A stretch of 64,000 nucleotides of DNA from Haloarcula taiwanensis (GTDB lineage Archaea; Halobacteriota; Halobacteria; Halobacteriales; Haloarculaceae), in assembly GCA_002844335.1 (NCBI GenBank), contig CP019154.1, positions 372,001 to 436,000 of the forward strand, given 5' to 3'. The notes beneath the pieces are model-generated. The model worked only from the letters and a program-made list of their open reading frames with translations. It ran no database searches and had not been told where the DNA came from. Shown here one piece after another: positions 26,512 through 35,259 of this stretch. Positions within the stretch are counted from its first letter, which is position 1. Every line of letters begins with the position of its first letter. A program made the translations under genes and the position numbers.

Positions 26512-28302
26512 ATGAGTTCGGTACCCGCACGGAGCGACATCGACGAGGCGTACAAGTGGGACCTCGAATCCCTCTACGCCAGCGACGAGGACTGGGAAGC
26601 CGCCTACGAAGAAGCGGAGGAACTAATCGAAGATCTGTCGGCCTACGAGGGGCGGGCCACCGAGGACGCCGCCACCCTGCTGAAGACCCTGGAAACCTAC
26701 GAGGAACTGATGCGGACGGTGTCGAACGTCGCCGCCTACGCCCGGATGCGCAAGGACGAGGACACGACGGACGACACCTACCAGGCCCTGACCGCCCGCT
26801 CGCAGTCGCTGTCTTCGGAGGCCAGTTCTGCGGCCTCGTTCCTCGACCCGGAACTGCAGGACTTGGACTACGACGACATCGAGGCGATGATCGACGCGGA
26901 GCCGGCGCTGGAACCCTACGAGCACTACTTCGACGACGTGCTCCGGATGAAAGACCACACCCGCTCGGCCGAGGTCGAGAACCTGCTCGCGGAACTGGGC
27001 GAGGTCACCGGCGCGCCCGGCGAGGTGTACAACATGCTCGCCAACGCCGACATGGAGTTCCCGACCGTCGAAGACCCGGACGGCGACCAGCAGCCGATCA
27101 CGCTCAACAACTTCACGACGCTGCAGAAACACCCCGACCGCGAGTTCCGCCAGCGTGTCTACGAGGCATTCTACGACGAGTGGGAGACCGTCCGCAATGC
27201 CGTCGGCACGGCCTACAAGAACGCCGTCAAGACCGACGTGAAGATGGCCAACGCCCGCAACTACGACACCGCCCGCGAGGCCGCGCTGGACGGCCCGAAC
27301 GTCCCTGTCGAGGTGTACGACACGCTTGTCGACACCGTCCACGATAATCTCGATACGCTCCACCGCCACGCCGACCTCAAGCGAGAGTCTATCGGTGCGG
27401 ATGAGCTTCGGATGTGGGACCTCTACGTCCCGCTCGTCCAAGAAGAATCGCCTGAAATCGAGTACGAACAGGCCTGTGAGTACGTCACCGAGGCCGTCGC
27501 GCCGCTGGGCGATGAGTACCAGTCGCGGCTGGCCGAAGGACTGGACTCGCGGTGGGTCGACGTCTACGAGACCGAGCACAAGCAGTCCGGCGCGTACTCC
27601 GGGGGCACCTACGACTCCCAGCCGTTCATCCTGATGAACTATCAGGACGACGTGGAGTCGATGTACACGCTGGCCCACGAACTCGGTCACTCGATGCATT
27701 CGGAGTACACCAGCGAGGAGCAGCCCTTCGTCTACTCCGGCTACGAGATCTTCGTCGCCGAGGTTGCCTCGACGGTCAACGAGACACTGCTGACCCACCA
27801 TCTGCTGGACACCGTTGCGGACGAACGCCTGCGTCGCCACATCCTCAACGAGTATCTCGAACGGTTCCGCTCCACTCTCTATCGGCAGACGATGTTCGCC
27901 GAGTTCGAGCACCGAACCCACGAGATGTCCGAGGCCGGCGAGCCGCTGACGCCTGACCGACTGGACGACCTCTACCGGGAGCTGAAAGGCGACTACTATG
28001 AGCCCGCGGCGCTCGACGACCGCATCGCCCGCGAGTGGATGCGTATCCCACACTTCTACCGGGCGTTCTACGTCTACCAGTACGCGACGGGCATCTCGGC
28101 GGCCGTCGCGCTTGTCGACGGGATCCTCGATGAAGGCGAACCCGCTGCCCAGCGGTACATCGACTTCCTCCGGAGCGGCTCGCGGCAGTACCCGCTGGAA
28201 CTGCTTCGCGATGCTGGCGTCGACATGGCCAGTCCCGACCCGGTCGAGTCCGCGCTCTCGACGTACAGCGACTATCTCGACGAGTTCGCCGAGCTGTTGT
28301 AG
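26512..28302 (+). CDS. pepF: oligoendopeptidase F, M3 family
   Basis: Cytoplasmic zinc metallopeptidase (596 residues) that cuts short peptides. The HExxH zinc site is in TLAHELGHSMHSEY (about residue 388), with the downstream glutamate ligand in the YEIFVAEVASTVNE segment. The N-terminal 380 residues are helical and shield the active site in this family. It lies upstream of the proteasome-activating nucleotidase on the same strand, a reasonable neighbour for trimming proteasome products. Confidence 0.95.
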   Translation: MSSVPARSDIDEAYKWDLESLYASDEDWEAAYEEAEELIEDLSAYEGRATEDAATLLKTLETYEELMRTVSNVAAYARMRKDEDTTDDTYQALTARSQSLSSEASSAASFLDPELQDLDYDDIEAMIDAEPALEPYEHYFDDVLRMKDHTRSAEVENLLAELGEVTGAPGEVYNMLANADMEFPTVEDPDGDQQPITLNNFTTLQKHPDREFRQRVYEAFYDEWETVRNAVGTAYKNAVKTDVKMANARNYDTAREAALDGPNVPVEVYDTLVDTVHDNLDTLHRHADLKRESIGADELRMWDLYVPLVQEESPEIEYEQACEYVTEAVAPLGDEYQSRLAEGLDSRWVDVYETEHKQSGAYSGGTYDSQPFILMNYQDDVESMYTLAHELGHSMHSEYTSEEQPFVYSGYEIFVAEVASTVNETLLTHHLLDTVADERLRRHILNEYLERFRSTLYRQTMFAEFEHRTHEMSEAGEPLTPDRLDDLYRELKGDYYEPAALDDRIAREWMRIPHFYRAFYVYQYATGISAAVALVDGILDEGEPAAQRYIDFLRSGSRQYPLELLRDAGVDMASPDPVESALSTYSDYLDEFAELL

Positions 28303-28453
28303 GGCGACCAGCGGCGACTCGCTGCCTGCCCGCCTGTTCGAGCCACCAGTCTCACTGACCGCTACAGCCCCGCCTCGACACGGATAACTGTTTCACCCCC
28401 CCCTGTGACCCGAAGGCACTTTGTGTCTCAACCGTATAGTACCGACCATCCAA

Positions 28454-29674
28454 ATGTCGCGCAGTCCCTCGCTTCCGGAACGACCACGGTTGGAACTTGA
28501 TCCCGATATGACGCCCGACGAGCGTCTGGAGGCACTCCGGGAACATTTCAAAGAAATAGTACAGGTCAACGAACAGCTGACTGAACAGCTTGACGCCGCC
28601 CGTGACCGGCAGCACGACCTCACGGACGAGGTCGACCAGCTGGAACGGGAAAACGAGACGCTCAAGACCTCCTCGCTGTACATCGCGACAGCCGAGGAGC
28701 TGACCGACGACGGCGTCGTCGTCAAACAGCACGGCAACAATCAGGAAGTGCTGACGGAAGTCTCGCCGTCTATCCGCGACGGGCTGGAGGCCGGCGACCG
28801 CGTCGCCATCAACGACTCCTTCGGCGTCAAGCAGATTCTCGACCCCGAGACCGACGCCCGTGCGCAGGCGATGCAGGTCGATGGCTCCCCCGACGTGAGC
28901 TACTCGGACATCGGCGGCCTCGAAGAGCAGATCCGCGAGGTCCGGGAAGCCGTCGAGGAGCCGCTGGTCAACGCCGACCAGTTCCGCGAGGTCGGCATCG
29001 AGCCGCCGAGTGGCGTCCTGCTGCACGGCCCGCCCGGCACCGGGAAGACGATGCTGGCGAAGGCTGTCGCCAACGAGACCGACGCGACGTTCATCAAGAT
29101 GGCCGGCTCCGAACTGGTCCGGAAGTTCATCGGCGAGGGAGCGCGACTGGTCCGGGACCTGTTCGAACTCGCCGCCGAGCGCGAACCGGCTATCATCTTC
29201 ATCGACGAGATAGACGCTATCGCGGCCAAGCGAACGGAGTCGAAGACCTCCGGCGACGCCGAGGTCCAGCGGACGATGATGCAACTGCTTTCGGAGATGG
29301 ACGGCTTCGACGAGCGCGGCGAAATCCGCATCATCGCCGCGACGAACCGCTTTGACATGCTCGACCGCGCCATCCTCCGCCCCGGCCGCTTCGACCGCCT
29401 CATCGAGGTCCCCAACCCCGACCGCGAGGGCCGCGAGCGCATCCTCGAAATCCACACCGAGGAGATGAACCTCGACGACGACGTGGACCTGGGCGCGTTT
29501 GCCACCGAGACCGACGGGCTCTCCGGCGCGGAACTGGCCTCGCTGGCGACCGAGGCCGGGATGTTCGCTATCCGCGACGGCCGGACCACCGTCCAGCAGT
29601 CCGACCTCCACGACGCCCTAGAGAAAATCGAAGCCGACGACGACGCAAGCAGCGTGCCGGTCGCGTTCGCCTAA
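28454..29674 (+). CDS. panB: proteasome-activating nucleotidase (PanB/Pan2 type)
   Basis: Hexameric AAA+ ATPase that unfolds substrates for the 20S proteasome. From ATG 28454 it has 406 residues. A coiled coil covers about residues 20-65, an OB domain follows, and then the AAA module: Walker A GPPGTGKT (about residue 192), Walker B IIFIDEID, sensor AATNR, arginine fingers in RPGRFDR. The protein ends in VAFA, without the C-terminal HbYX motif (hydrophobic-Tyr-any) that docks many activators. A GTG at 28421 in frame would add eleven residues. Haloarchaea usually have two Pan paralogues; the B assignment is from recall. Confidence 0.93.
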   Translation: MSRSPSLPERPRLELDPDMTPDERLEALREHFKEIVQVNEQLTEQLDAARDRQHDLTDEVDQLERENETLKTSSLYIATAEELTDDGVVVKQHGNNQEVLTEVSPSIRDGLEAGDRVAINDSFGVKQILDPETDARAQAMQVDGSPDVSYSDIGGLEEQIREVREAVEEPLVNADQFREVGIEPPSGVLLHGPPGTGKTMLAKAVANETDATFIKMAGSELVRKFIGEGARLVRDLFELAAEREPAIIFIDEIDAIAAKRTESKTSGDAEVQRTMMQLLSEMDGFDERGEIRIIAATNRFDMLDRAILRPGRFDRLIEVPNPDREGRERILEIHTEEMNLDDDVDLGAFATETDGLSGAELASLATEAGMFAIRDGRTTVQQSDLHDALEKIEADDDASSVPVAFA

Positions 29675-29679
29675 CCACC

Positions 29680-29709
29680 TTTTTCAGCGTCGGGTCGCCT
29701 TTGGCGACC
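29680..29709 (+). terminator. T-run and hairpin after panB
   Basis: T5 at 29680-29684 directly follows the panB stop codon. A perfect hairpin GGTCGCC/GGCGACC with loop TTT follows at 29693-29709. Either could end the panB transcript. Confidence 0.5.
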
Positions 29710-29922
29710 ACTCCTTGAAAAACGTGGGCGAAAAAGGCCGGTCGCTCGCTCCGCTCGCAGCCGGGGAAACCGGGGCCGTTGGCCGCGGTATGCCAACCGG
29801 GCGATGCTATCTCTCTTACTCTGTAGCAGTTTCGCCCTCTCGCTGGACCTGCTTGCGCTGCTCGTGCTCCCACTCCACCAGCCCTTGCTCCCACGCGATT
29901 TAAGCCACCCCGCCCGGTATCG
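29710..29922. other. gap between panB and the propeller lipoprotein gene
   Basis: It holds the common GCTCGCTCCGCTCGC-type pattern near 29743 and a minus-strand open stretch at 29816-29899 that reads like a C-terminal protein fragment (WEQGLVEWEHEQRKQ), but it is closed upstream by a stop and lacks a good start. No complete gene seen. Confidence 0.5.
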
Positions 29923-31143
29923 GTGTCCGTGACAGAGCGCGCACGGACGCGACGGGCGTTTCTGGGGACGCTCGCGGCGACGATGGCCGGGTCGATTGCG
30001 GGGTGCCAGTCACAGTTCAATCCGCTCGCGTCGACGGCTCTAGACGAACGCGCCGCCACGCAGTTCCGGCAGGGACTCCTGAACCAGGGGTATCAGGACG
30101 CGTCGATTCCGGACGCTGTCGAGCGGGCCTGGGAACTGCCGGCCAATCGCGGGGACCACACCGCGGCAAAGGGAAGTCCCGCGCCGGCACCGACCGGCGA
30201 CCTGATTCTGGCAGACGACACCGGCCGCGTGCGGGCCATTGCACCGGACGGTGAAGTCCAGTGGTCGACGACGATTACGCAGGCAACGCGCGGGAGCCAC
30301 GGCACGCCCGCCATCGCCAACGACACCGTCTACATCGGGGCCTACGACGGCGCGCTGTCGGCGCTGGACCTCGAAACCGGAAAGCGGCGCTGGCGGACGG
30401 AACTGGGCGACGCTATCGGTGCGAGTCCGACCTACTACAACGGATCGCTGTACGTCGCCGTCGAACACGCCGCCCCGAGCGGCAGCGTTGTCGCTGTCAA
30501 CGCTGCGACCGGTGATGTGCAGTGGCGAGACAGTCGGCCGACCGACCACCCCCACTCGACGGTAGCGCTGGACCGCGAACACGCCCGCCTGTTGTTTGGA
30601 TCGAACGACGGCTATTGTTACGCCTGGTCGTTTCCGGCCCTCGAACGGGTCTGGCGGTACAACACTGGCGGCGATGTGAAAGCCCCTATCGCGGTCGCTG
30701 ACGGGACCGCTATCGTACCATCGTGGGCCGAGACCGTCACCGCCATCGACGTGACCGACGGCTCGGAACTGTGGACCTTCGAGGCCGACGCCGACGTGAT
30801 GTGTGCGCCGGCGGTCGACGACGGCACCGTCTACGTCGGCAGTCACGACGATCGGGTGTACGCAATCGACCTCGACAGCGGCGAGGAGCAGTGGCGCTAC
30901 GACACCGGCGGCTGGATTATCGGGAGCACCGTCGCCACCCGGAACCACGTGCTCGTCGGGTCCTACGACGGCCGACTGTACGCACTGGAGCAGGACTCGG
31001 GTGCAGTGGCCTGGACCACGGACAACCGCGGCCACGTGACGAGTGCGCCGCTGGTGACCGCTGATGGCATCTACTACGCGGAGCGTGCCGTCGAGGGCGA
31101 CCCGGACCGGCCGGGGATGTGTTACCGCCTCGTCCCGACGTAG
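29923..31143 (+). CDS. PQQ-like beta-propeller lipoprotein
   Basis: A 406-residue exported protein. The N-terminus has a twin-arginine signal (TRRAFLGTLAA) ending in a lipobox (GSIAGC), so it is likely Tat-exported and lipid-anchored outside the membrane. The rest is seven or so WD/PQQ-type propeller repeats (VYIGAYDGALSALDLETG, VYVGSHDDRVYAIDLDSG and others). No PQQ-dependent dehydrogenase catalytic residues are evident; a scaffold or BamB-like role is as likely. GTG 29923 or GTG 29929 is the start, with a TATA element (GATTTAA) near 29897-29903. Confidence 0.88.
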   Translation: MSVTERARTRRAFLGTLAATMAGSIAGCQSQFNPLASTALDERAATQFRQGLLNQGYQDASIPDAVERAWELPANRGDHTAAKGSPAPAPTGDLILADDTGRVRAIAPDGEVQWSTTITQATRGSHGTPAIANDTVYIGAYDGALSALDLETGKRRWRTELGDAIGASPTYYNGSLYVAVEHAAPSGSVVAVNAATGDVQWRDSRPTDHPHSTVALDREHARLLFGSNDGYCYAWSFPALERVWRYNTGGDVKAPIAVADGTAIVPSWAETVTAIDVTDGSELWTFEADADVMCAPAVDDGTVYVGSHDDRVYAIDLDSGEEQWRYDTGGWIIGSTVATRNHVLVGSYDGRLYALEQDSGAVAWTTDNRGHVTSAPLVTADGIYYAERAVEGDPDRPGMCYRLVPT

Positions 31144-31185
31144 CGAAGCGAAACCCCTTACCCCGCGGACCGTCGACAGTCGGCT

Positions 31186-31656
31186 ATGAGCACCATCCGG
31201 GTCGTGTGGGGGACTGCGACCGGCCCGACCGCGCTGGCCGCGTACGACGCGGCACTCGCCGAGGCGGGCGTCCACAATTACAACCTCATCTCGCTCTCTT
31301 CTGTCATTCCTGCTGAGCCAGCTATCGAGGTGACTGGGACAGCACCGGACCTGGGGCCGCCCGGCGAGGCGCTAGAGGTCGTCCAGTCCTCGGCGACCGC
31401 GTCGCCGGGCGAGCGCGGGGCGGCGGGCGTCGGCTGGGCCCGGAGCGAGGACGGCCCGGGCATCTTCTACGAGGTCGACGGGACCAGCGAGGACGCAGTC
31501 CGGATGGAAATCCGCGAGGGGCTGGCCGCCGGTCGGGACCTCCGTGACTGGGAGTTCGTCGAGGAAAACGTGTACGTCGAGTCGGCGTCCGACGACGCCG
31601 AGTACGCCAGTGCCGTCGTGCTCGCCACCTACGGCGAGAGCCACCCGGTCGTGTGA
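31186..31656 (+). CDS. pdaD: pyruvoyl-dependent arginine decarboxylase
   Basis: Makes agmatine from arginine. In archaea agmatine feeds polyamines and also agmatidine at the wobble base of tRNA-Ile. The 156-residue proenzyme cuts itself between Ser38 and Ser39 (LISLSSVIP), and Ser39 becomes the pyruvoyl group. The conserved ERGAAGVGWA block is near residue 75. No agmatinase or agmatidine synthetase gene is next to it. Confidence 0.94.
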   Translation: MSTIRVVWGTATGPTALAAYDAALAEAGVHNYNLISLSSVIPAEPAIEVTGTAPDLGPPGEALEVVQSSATASPGERGAAGVGWARSEDGPGIFYEVDGTSEDAVRMEIREGLAAGRDLRDWEFVEENVYVESASDDAEYASAVVLATYGESHPVV

Positions 31657-31737
31657 GCCGCCCGCGACCGGACCCGGACAGCCCTGTGCCGGACCCTGGG
31701 TTTTTAGTCTTCCCCCGCATAGAGACAGAGAACGTTC

Positions 31738-32091
31738 ATGTACGGCAATACGTCGTTTGGTGGGGAAACGGAAGAAGTAACGCTGACCGCGGAACAGCGC
31801 GAGGAACTCCGACGGGACCTCTCGAGCGTCGCCGCCCGGACCCGCGAACTCCTGCCCGGCGAGTTCGTCGTCGGTTCGGAAATCAGCAACAGCACGACGG
31901 GGCCGCGGGCCACAATTGCGGTCCAGCCCCCGGTCGGATCGGTCGTCAGCGCCGACTACACGCCCGAGGACCCAGAGAGCGCGAGCATCTCCGACGCCGA
32001 GCGCGACGACCTGGCCCAGGGTATCGCCGCCTCCGCCGCACTGCAGGTAAAGCAAGTGATGGGCGACGACACGTCGCCGACGGCACAGTAG
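31738..32091 (+). CDS. conserved haloarchaeal protein, DUF5811-like
   Basis: A 117-residue acidic protein beginning MYGNTSFGGETEEV, with an alpha-beta pattern in the middle (LPGEFVVGSEISNS) and an acidic C-terminus. No catalytic motif or membrane segment. The family name is from recall and its role is unknown. Same strand as pdaD, 81 bases after it. Confidence 0.82.
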   Translation: MYGNTSFGGETEEVTLTAEQREELRRDLSSVAARTRELLPGEFVVGSEISNSTTGPRATIAVQPPVGSVVSADYTPEDPESASISDAERDDLAQGIAASAALQVKQVMGDDTSPTAQ

Positions 32092-32130
32092 CGCCGCTTC
32101 AGTTCTCTTCGACGCGCCGCGAGCAGACCG

Positions 32131-32325
32131 TCAGGCGCGACCGCCGCTGGCGACTGGCGGATTGTAAAACAGCGCATAGCCGATGGAGCCGGTCGCCGGG
32201 AGACTGCCGGCACTCAGCGCCGTCACGAAGCTGATCGAGGTGACGACTGCGCCGAGCGACGCCAGCAGCATCGAGAGGGCGATGCTGGCAAGCACGAGGT
32301 CGGGCATCGACGGGGACCCAGGCAT
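32131..32325 (-). CDS. small two-helix membrane protein
   Basis: A 64-residue protein with a first transmembrane helix at about residues 10-32 and a second hydrophobic stretch at about 35-52. Function unknown. The ATG at 32325 is preferred over 32307 because a strong AT-rich promoter (32352-32362) predicts a transcript start near 32330, that is a leaderless mRNA. A 20-base inverted repeat covers that predicted start. Confidence 0.72.
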   Translation of the reverse strand: MPGSPSMPDLVLASIALSMLLASLGAVVTSISFVTALSAGSLPATGSIGYALFYNPPVASGGRA

Positions 32326-32326
32326 T

Positions 32327-32346
32327 CGTGTCTGTACAGAGACACG
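32327..32346. promoter_or_regulatory. inverted repeat on the predicted transcript start
   Basis: CGTGTCT and AGACACG flank GTACAG; the centre TCTGTACAGA is itself a perfect palindrome. It spans about -16 to +3 of the small membrane protein promoter, the classic place for a repressor operator. Confidence 0.5.
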
Positions 32347-32351
32347 CCTCC

Positions 32352-32362
32352 TAATTAAATAT
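32352..32362 (-). promoter_or_regulatory. TATA region of the small membrane protein gene
   Basis: On the minus strand AATATTTAATT lies about 27-37 bases before the ATG at 32325. It is the most AT-rich stretch between this gene and infB. Confidence 0.6.
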
Positions 32363-32394
32363 TATTACTCGCGCAAAAGCGCACTGAGTATCGT

Positions 32395-34200
32395 CTACTT
32401 CCCCCAGAAGGGGTCGCGGTTCCGGTGTTTCTCCAGATACATCGACAGCGCCTCGCGCTCGTCGACAGAGATGTCTTCCTTGAGTTCCTGTTCGAGAATC
32501 TTCGCGTGCTTCTCCGGGATTTCGACCCAGAGGTCGTCGCCTTCCTCTATCTGGCGGCCGACGGTCGGCCCCTGAATCGAGACGGCCATGCGCTCGCCGG
32601 CGCGGGCCGAGTCGACGTCTTCGCCCTCGTCTTGAATCGTCTTGAGGGTCCCGACGCGGTTCGGCTCGCCGTCGTCCCACCTGACGACGTTGACGTTCCG
32701 GCGGAGTTCACCCGAGAGGATCTCGACGCCGACGACAGCGGGGTCGGACTGGCGGAAGGTGTGGTCCTGCAGAATCCGGAACTTCGCGGGACGGGTGATG
32801 TTGTCCAGAATCTGCTCTTGTTGGGCCTCCTCGATGGCAGTAACGTGGTCGTCGTAGGACTCGACGAGCTGGTAGATGACGTCGTCCTCGAACAGTTCCA
32901 CGTCCTCCTGTTCGGCGAGGTCCCGCGCGTCGTCAAGCACCTCGACGCTGAACGCCAGAATCGCCTGGTTCGTCGGTTCGCCGGCTGTCTCGGCGACTCG
33001 CACGTCCCGCGGTGCGACCGCGCCGACCTCGGCCCGCATGACCGGGATTTCCTCCTCTTCGAGCGTACTGGAGAGGGCCTCCAGCGAGCCCAGCGTGTCG
33101 GCCTTGATAACGACGCCCTCCTCCTGTGTTGTCACCTCAATCTCGGCGAGTTCCTGCTCCACCTCGGCGATGACCTCGCTGCGGTCGCGGTCGCGGATGA
33201 CGCGGATCGGCGCGCCGGCCATCGCGTCGTCGAGGTCCGGTGCGGCGATCTTGACGCCGTCGGCGGCCGCGACCTGCTCGACCTGTTCGAACTCCTGTTC
33301 GGTCCGGATTTCTTCGAGCGGTCGCGGACGGAGCAGGGCGCGTACGTCGGTGACGATTGGCCCCTGCAGTCCGCCGACGACGATGGTGTCGTCGTTGCGG
33401 ATGGTCCCGTCGTAGATGATGGCGTCGAGCGTCGTTCCAAAGCCCTGGGTGTCTTTCACTTCGAGGACAGTCCCGACACCGGGGCCGGTAGTGTCGATTT
33501 CCATCTCCTCTTTCATGTACCGCTGGGACAGCCCCATCATCACCGTCAGCAGGTCGGGGATGCCCTCGCTGGTTTCAGCCGACACCGGCACGACGCCGAT
33601 GTTGGCCTGAAAGTTCTGGACGCGCCAGTACATGTCTGCGGAGAAGCCGTTGTCCGAGAGTTCGCCGATGATCTCGTACAGTTTCTCGTTTAAGTCGGAC
33701 TGGACGCGGTCGGACTGGGCGTCCATCGTCTGCTGGACCGGCTTGCCCTCGTTGGGGTTCCAGCCGGGGACGGTGTCGATCTTGTTCGCGGCGACGATGA
33801 ACGGCGTCTGGGTTCGCTTGAGGATGTCAATGGCCTCCAGCGTCTGTGGCTGGAAGCCGTCGTTGACGTCCACGACGAGGATGGCGATGTCGGCGAGTGC
33901 GCCACCACGGGAGCGAAGCGTCGAGAAGGAGTGGTGGCCCGGCGTGTCGATGAACAGCAGGCCGGGCAGGTCGAAGTCCGTCGGGTCGACCAGATCGCCG
34001 GCGATTTCGGAAATCACGTTCAGCGGGACGGCGGTCGCGCCGATGTGCTGTGTGATCGCGCCCGATTCGCCGGCGGTGACGGCCGACCCCCGGATTTTGT
34101 CGAGCAGGCTCGTTTTCCCGTGGTCGACGTGGCCCAGAACGGCGACGATGGGCGTCCGCAGGGTGTCGTCGGTGGCTGTGGTGGGGTCCGTGTCAGACAT
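32395..34200 (-). CDS. infB: translation initiation factor IF-2 (aIF5B)
   Basis: GTPase that joins the ribosomal subunits at initiation, 601 residues. G1 is GHVDHGKTSLLDK (about residue 21), G3 DTPGHHSF (about residue 85), G4 NKID (about residue 140). Domains II-IV follow, ending in a helical C-terminus. No intein is present, though haloarchaeal infB can carry one. It is a monocistronic minus-strand gene. Confidence 0.97.
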   Translation of the reverse strand: MSDTDPTTATDDTLRTPIVAVLGHVDHGKTSLLDKIRGSAVTAGESGAITQHIGATAVPLNVISEIAGDLVDPTDFDLPGLLFIDTPGHHSFSTLRSRGGALADIAILVVDVNDGFQPQTLEAIDILKRTQTPFIVAANKIDTVPGWNPNEGKPVQQTMDAQSDRVQSDLNEKLYEIIGELSDNGFSADMYWRVQNFQANIGVVPVSAETSEGIPDLLTVMMGLSQRYMKEEMEIDTTGPGVGTVLEVKDTQGFGTTLDAIIYDGTIRNDDTIVVGGLQGPIVTDVRALLRPRPLEEIRTEQEFEQVEQVAAADGVKIAAPDLDDAMAGAPIRVIRDRDRSEVIAEVEQELAEIEVTTQEEGVVIKADTLGSLEALSSTLEEEEIPVMRAEVGAVAPRDVRVAETAGEPTNQAILAFSVEVLDDARDLAEQEDVELFEDDVIYQLVESYDDHVTAIEEAQQEQILDNITRPAKFRILQDHTFRQSDPAVVGVEILSGELRRNVNVVRWDDGEPNRVGTLKTIQDEGEDVDSARAGERMAVSIQGPTVGRQIEEGDDLWVEIPEKHAKILEQELKEDISVDEREALSMYLEKHRNRDPFWGK

Positions 34201-34294
34201 AGATGGCTCCAGAAGTTGTCAGAACCGAGTCGTCGGTGGCAGTTAAGTTCGTCGTCATCAAACGCGCGCGACCGAACGTCGGGCTAAGCGGGCG

Positions 34295-34828
34295 TCACTC
34301 GGTTATAGTGAACGACCCCGTCATGCCGATGCTCTGGTGTGGGACACAGTGGTACTCGTACTCGCCAGGAACCGCGAAGGTGTAGGCGTACTCGTAGCCC
34401 GAACTGTACGTCTTTCCGTCGTCTCCGGGCGTCCCGGACCAGTCGCTCTCTTCCGGCGTCGCGGTCGGTTTGACGTTGTGGCCGCTGCCCTCCCACACCC
34501 ACAGCACGGTGCTTCCGACTGGGACCTCGAAGGACACGGGCTCGAAGACAAAATCGCCCGGCGCGACGGCGACTTCTTGATCGGCGTCTATCGGCGTTTC
34601 CGTCGGTGTGGCTGTCGGTGTCTCGGTCTGTGTTTCGGTTGGAGTGGCGGTCTCCGTTGGTGTCGTAACCGAATCGGCCGATGTCGTCGCAGTACGGGTC
34701 GGTACTTGCGTAGCGGTGGCTGTCTCTGTCGGGGACGGCTCACCGCTGTCGCCACCACTGCAGCCCGCGATAGTCCCGGTGACGACGGCTGTGACCGCGC
34801 CGAGAAACTGACGCCTGCTCTGGTCCAT
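34295..34828 (-). CDS. halocyanin-like blue copper lipoprotein
   Basis: A 177-residue exported electron carrier. The Tat signal SRRQFLG and lipobox TIAGC show export and lipid anchoring. A Thr/Pro/Glu-rich linker of about 50 residues (TPTETATPTETQTETP and similar) follows, probably glycosylated. The plastocyanin domain has the four copper ligands in order: His in GSGHNV, Cys in YEYHC, His in VPHQS, and Met in IGMTG. It may carry electrons between membrane complexes. Confidence 0.93.
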   Translation of the reverse strand: MDQSRRQFLGAVTAVVTGTIAGCSGGDSGEPSPTETATATQVPTRTATTSADSVTTPTETATPTETQTETPTATPTETPIDADQEVAVAPGDFVFEPVSFEVPVGSTVLWVWEGSGHNVKPTATPEESDWSGTPGDDGKTYSSGYEYAYTFAVPGEYEYHCVPHQSIGMTGSFTITE

Positions 34829-34989
34829 GCGTACTTGTGTGGGTGCCTGTCGCTTAGGGCTGCTGCCTGCTGTGACTGTTGTGACCTCCGTTTCCGCCGG
34901 TGTTTCTCAGTGACTCCGTCAGCCGCCGACGCGTCAGCCCTCGGCAACCGTTCCGGTACCCTGCTCTCCCCTCGGACATCCCCGTGGCG

Positions 34990-34998
34990 TTTATGTAA
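34990..34998 (+). promoter_or_regulatory. TATA box of the PRC-barrel/nob1 pair
   Basis: TTTATGTAA lies 22-30 bases before the ATG at 35020, predicting a leaderless transcript for both genes. Confidence 0.6.
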
Positions 34999-35019
34999 CC
35001 TCGTTCGGAACATGGGGAT

Positions 35020-35259
35020 ATGGCCGCGATACTTGCGGAAAACCTGTCGGGCAAAGACGTGATGGGGACTGACGGCGCGGAAATCGGCAGTCTCTACAAC
35101 ATCACGATGGACTTCTCCTCGGGCGCGCTACACAACCTCGTCATCGACCCCGCGGAGTCGCTCCGCAACACGAATTTCGAGTACAGTGACCAGGGCCGCC
35201 TGCTTGTCCCGGTTGAGCGGGTCAAGGCGGTGAAAGACCACATGATTGTCAAACGGTAG
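35020..35259 (+). CDS. PRC-barrel domain protein
   Basis: A 79-residue single PRC-barrel domain (SGKDVMGTDGAEIGSLYNI then LLVPVERVKAVKDHMIV). The archaeal family includes small stand-alone barrels thought to bind RNA-processing proteins; the related RimM barrel works in 16S maturation. It abuts nob1 with no gap, which supports a role in ribosome assembly or as a CdpB-like division factor; both are inference. Confidence 0.9.
   Translation: MAAILAENLSGKDVMGTDGAEIGSLYNITMDFSSGALHNLVIDPAESLRNTNFEYSDQGRLLVPVERVKAVKDHMIVKR

Noticed and set aside
26623-28053. Long minus-strand frame opposite pepF (476 codons)
   Set aside because: Antisense shadow; pepF carries the intact HExxH site on the plus strand.
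29743-29765. GCTCGCTCCGCTCGC-type pattern as a repeat element
   Set aside because: This low-complexity pattern is scattered through haloarchaeal intergenic DNA and is also seen in variant form near 6545; no element boundaries are visible.
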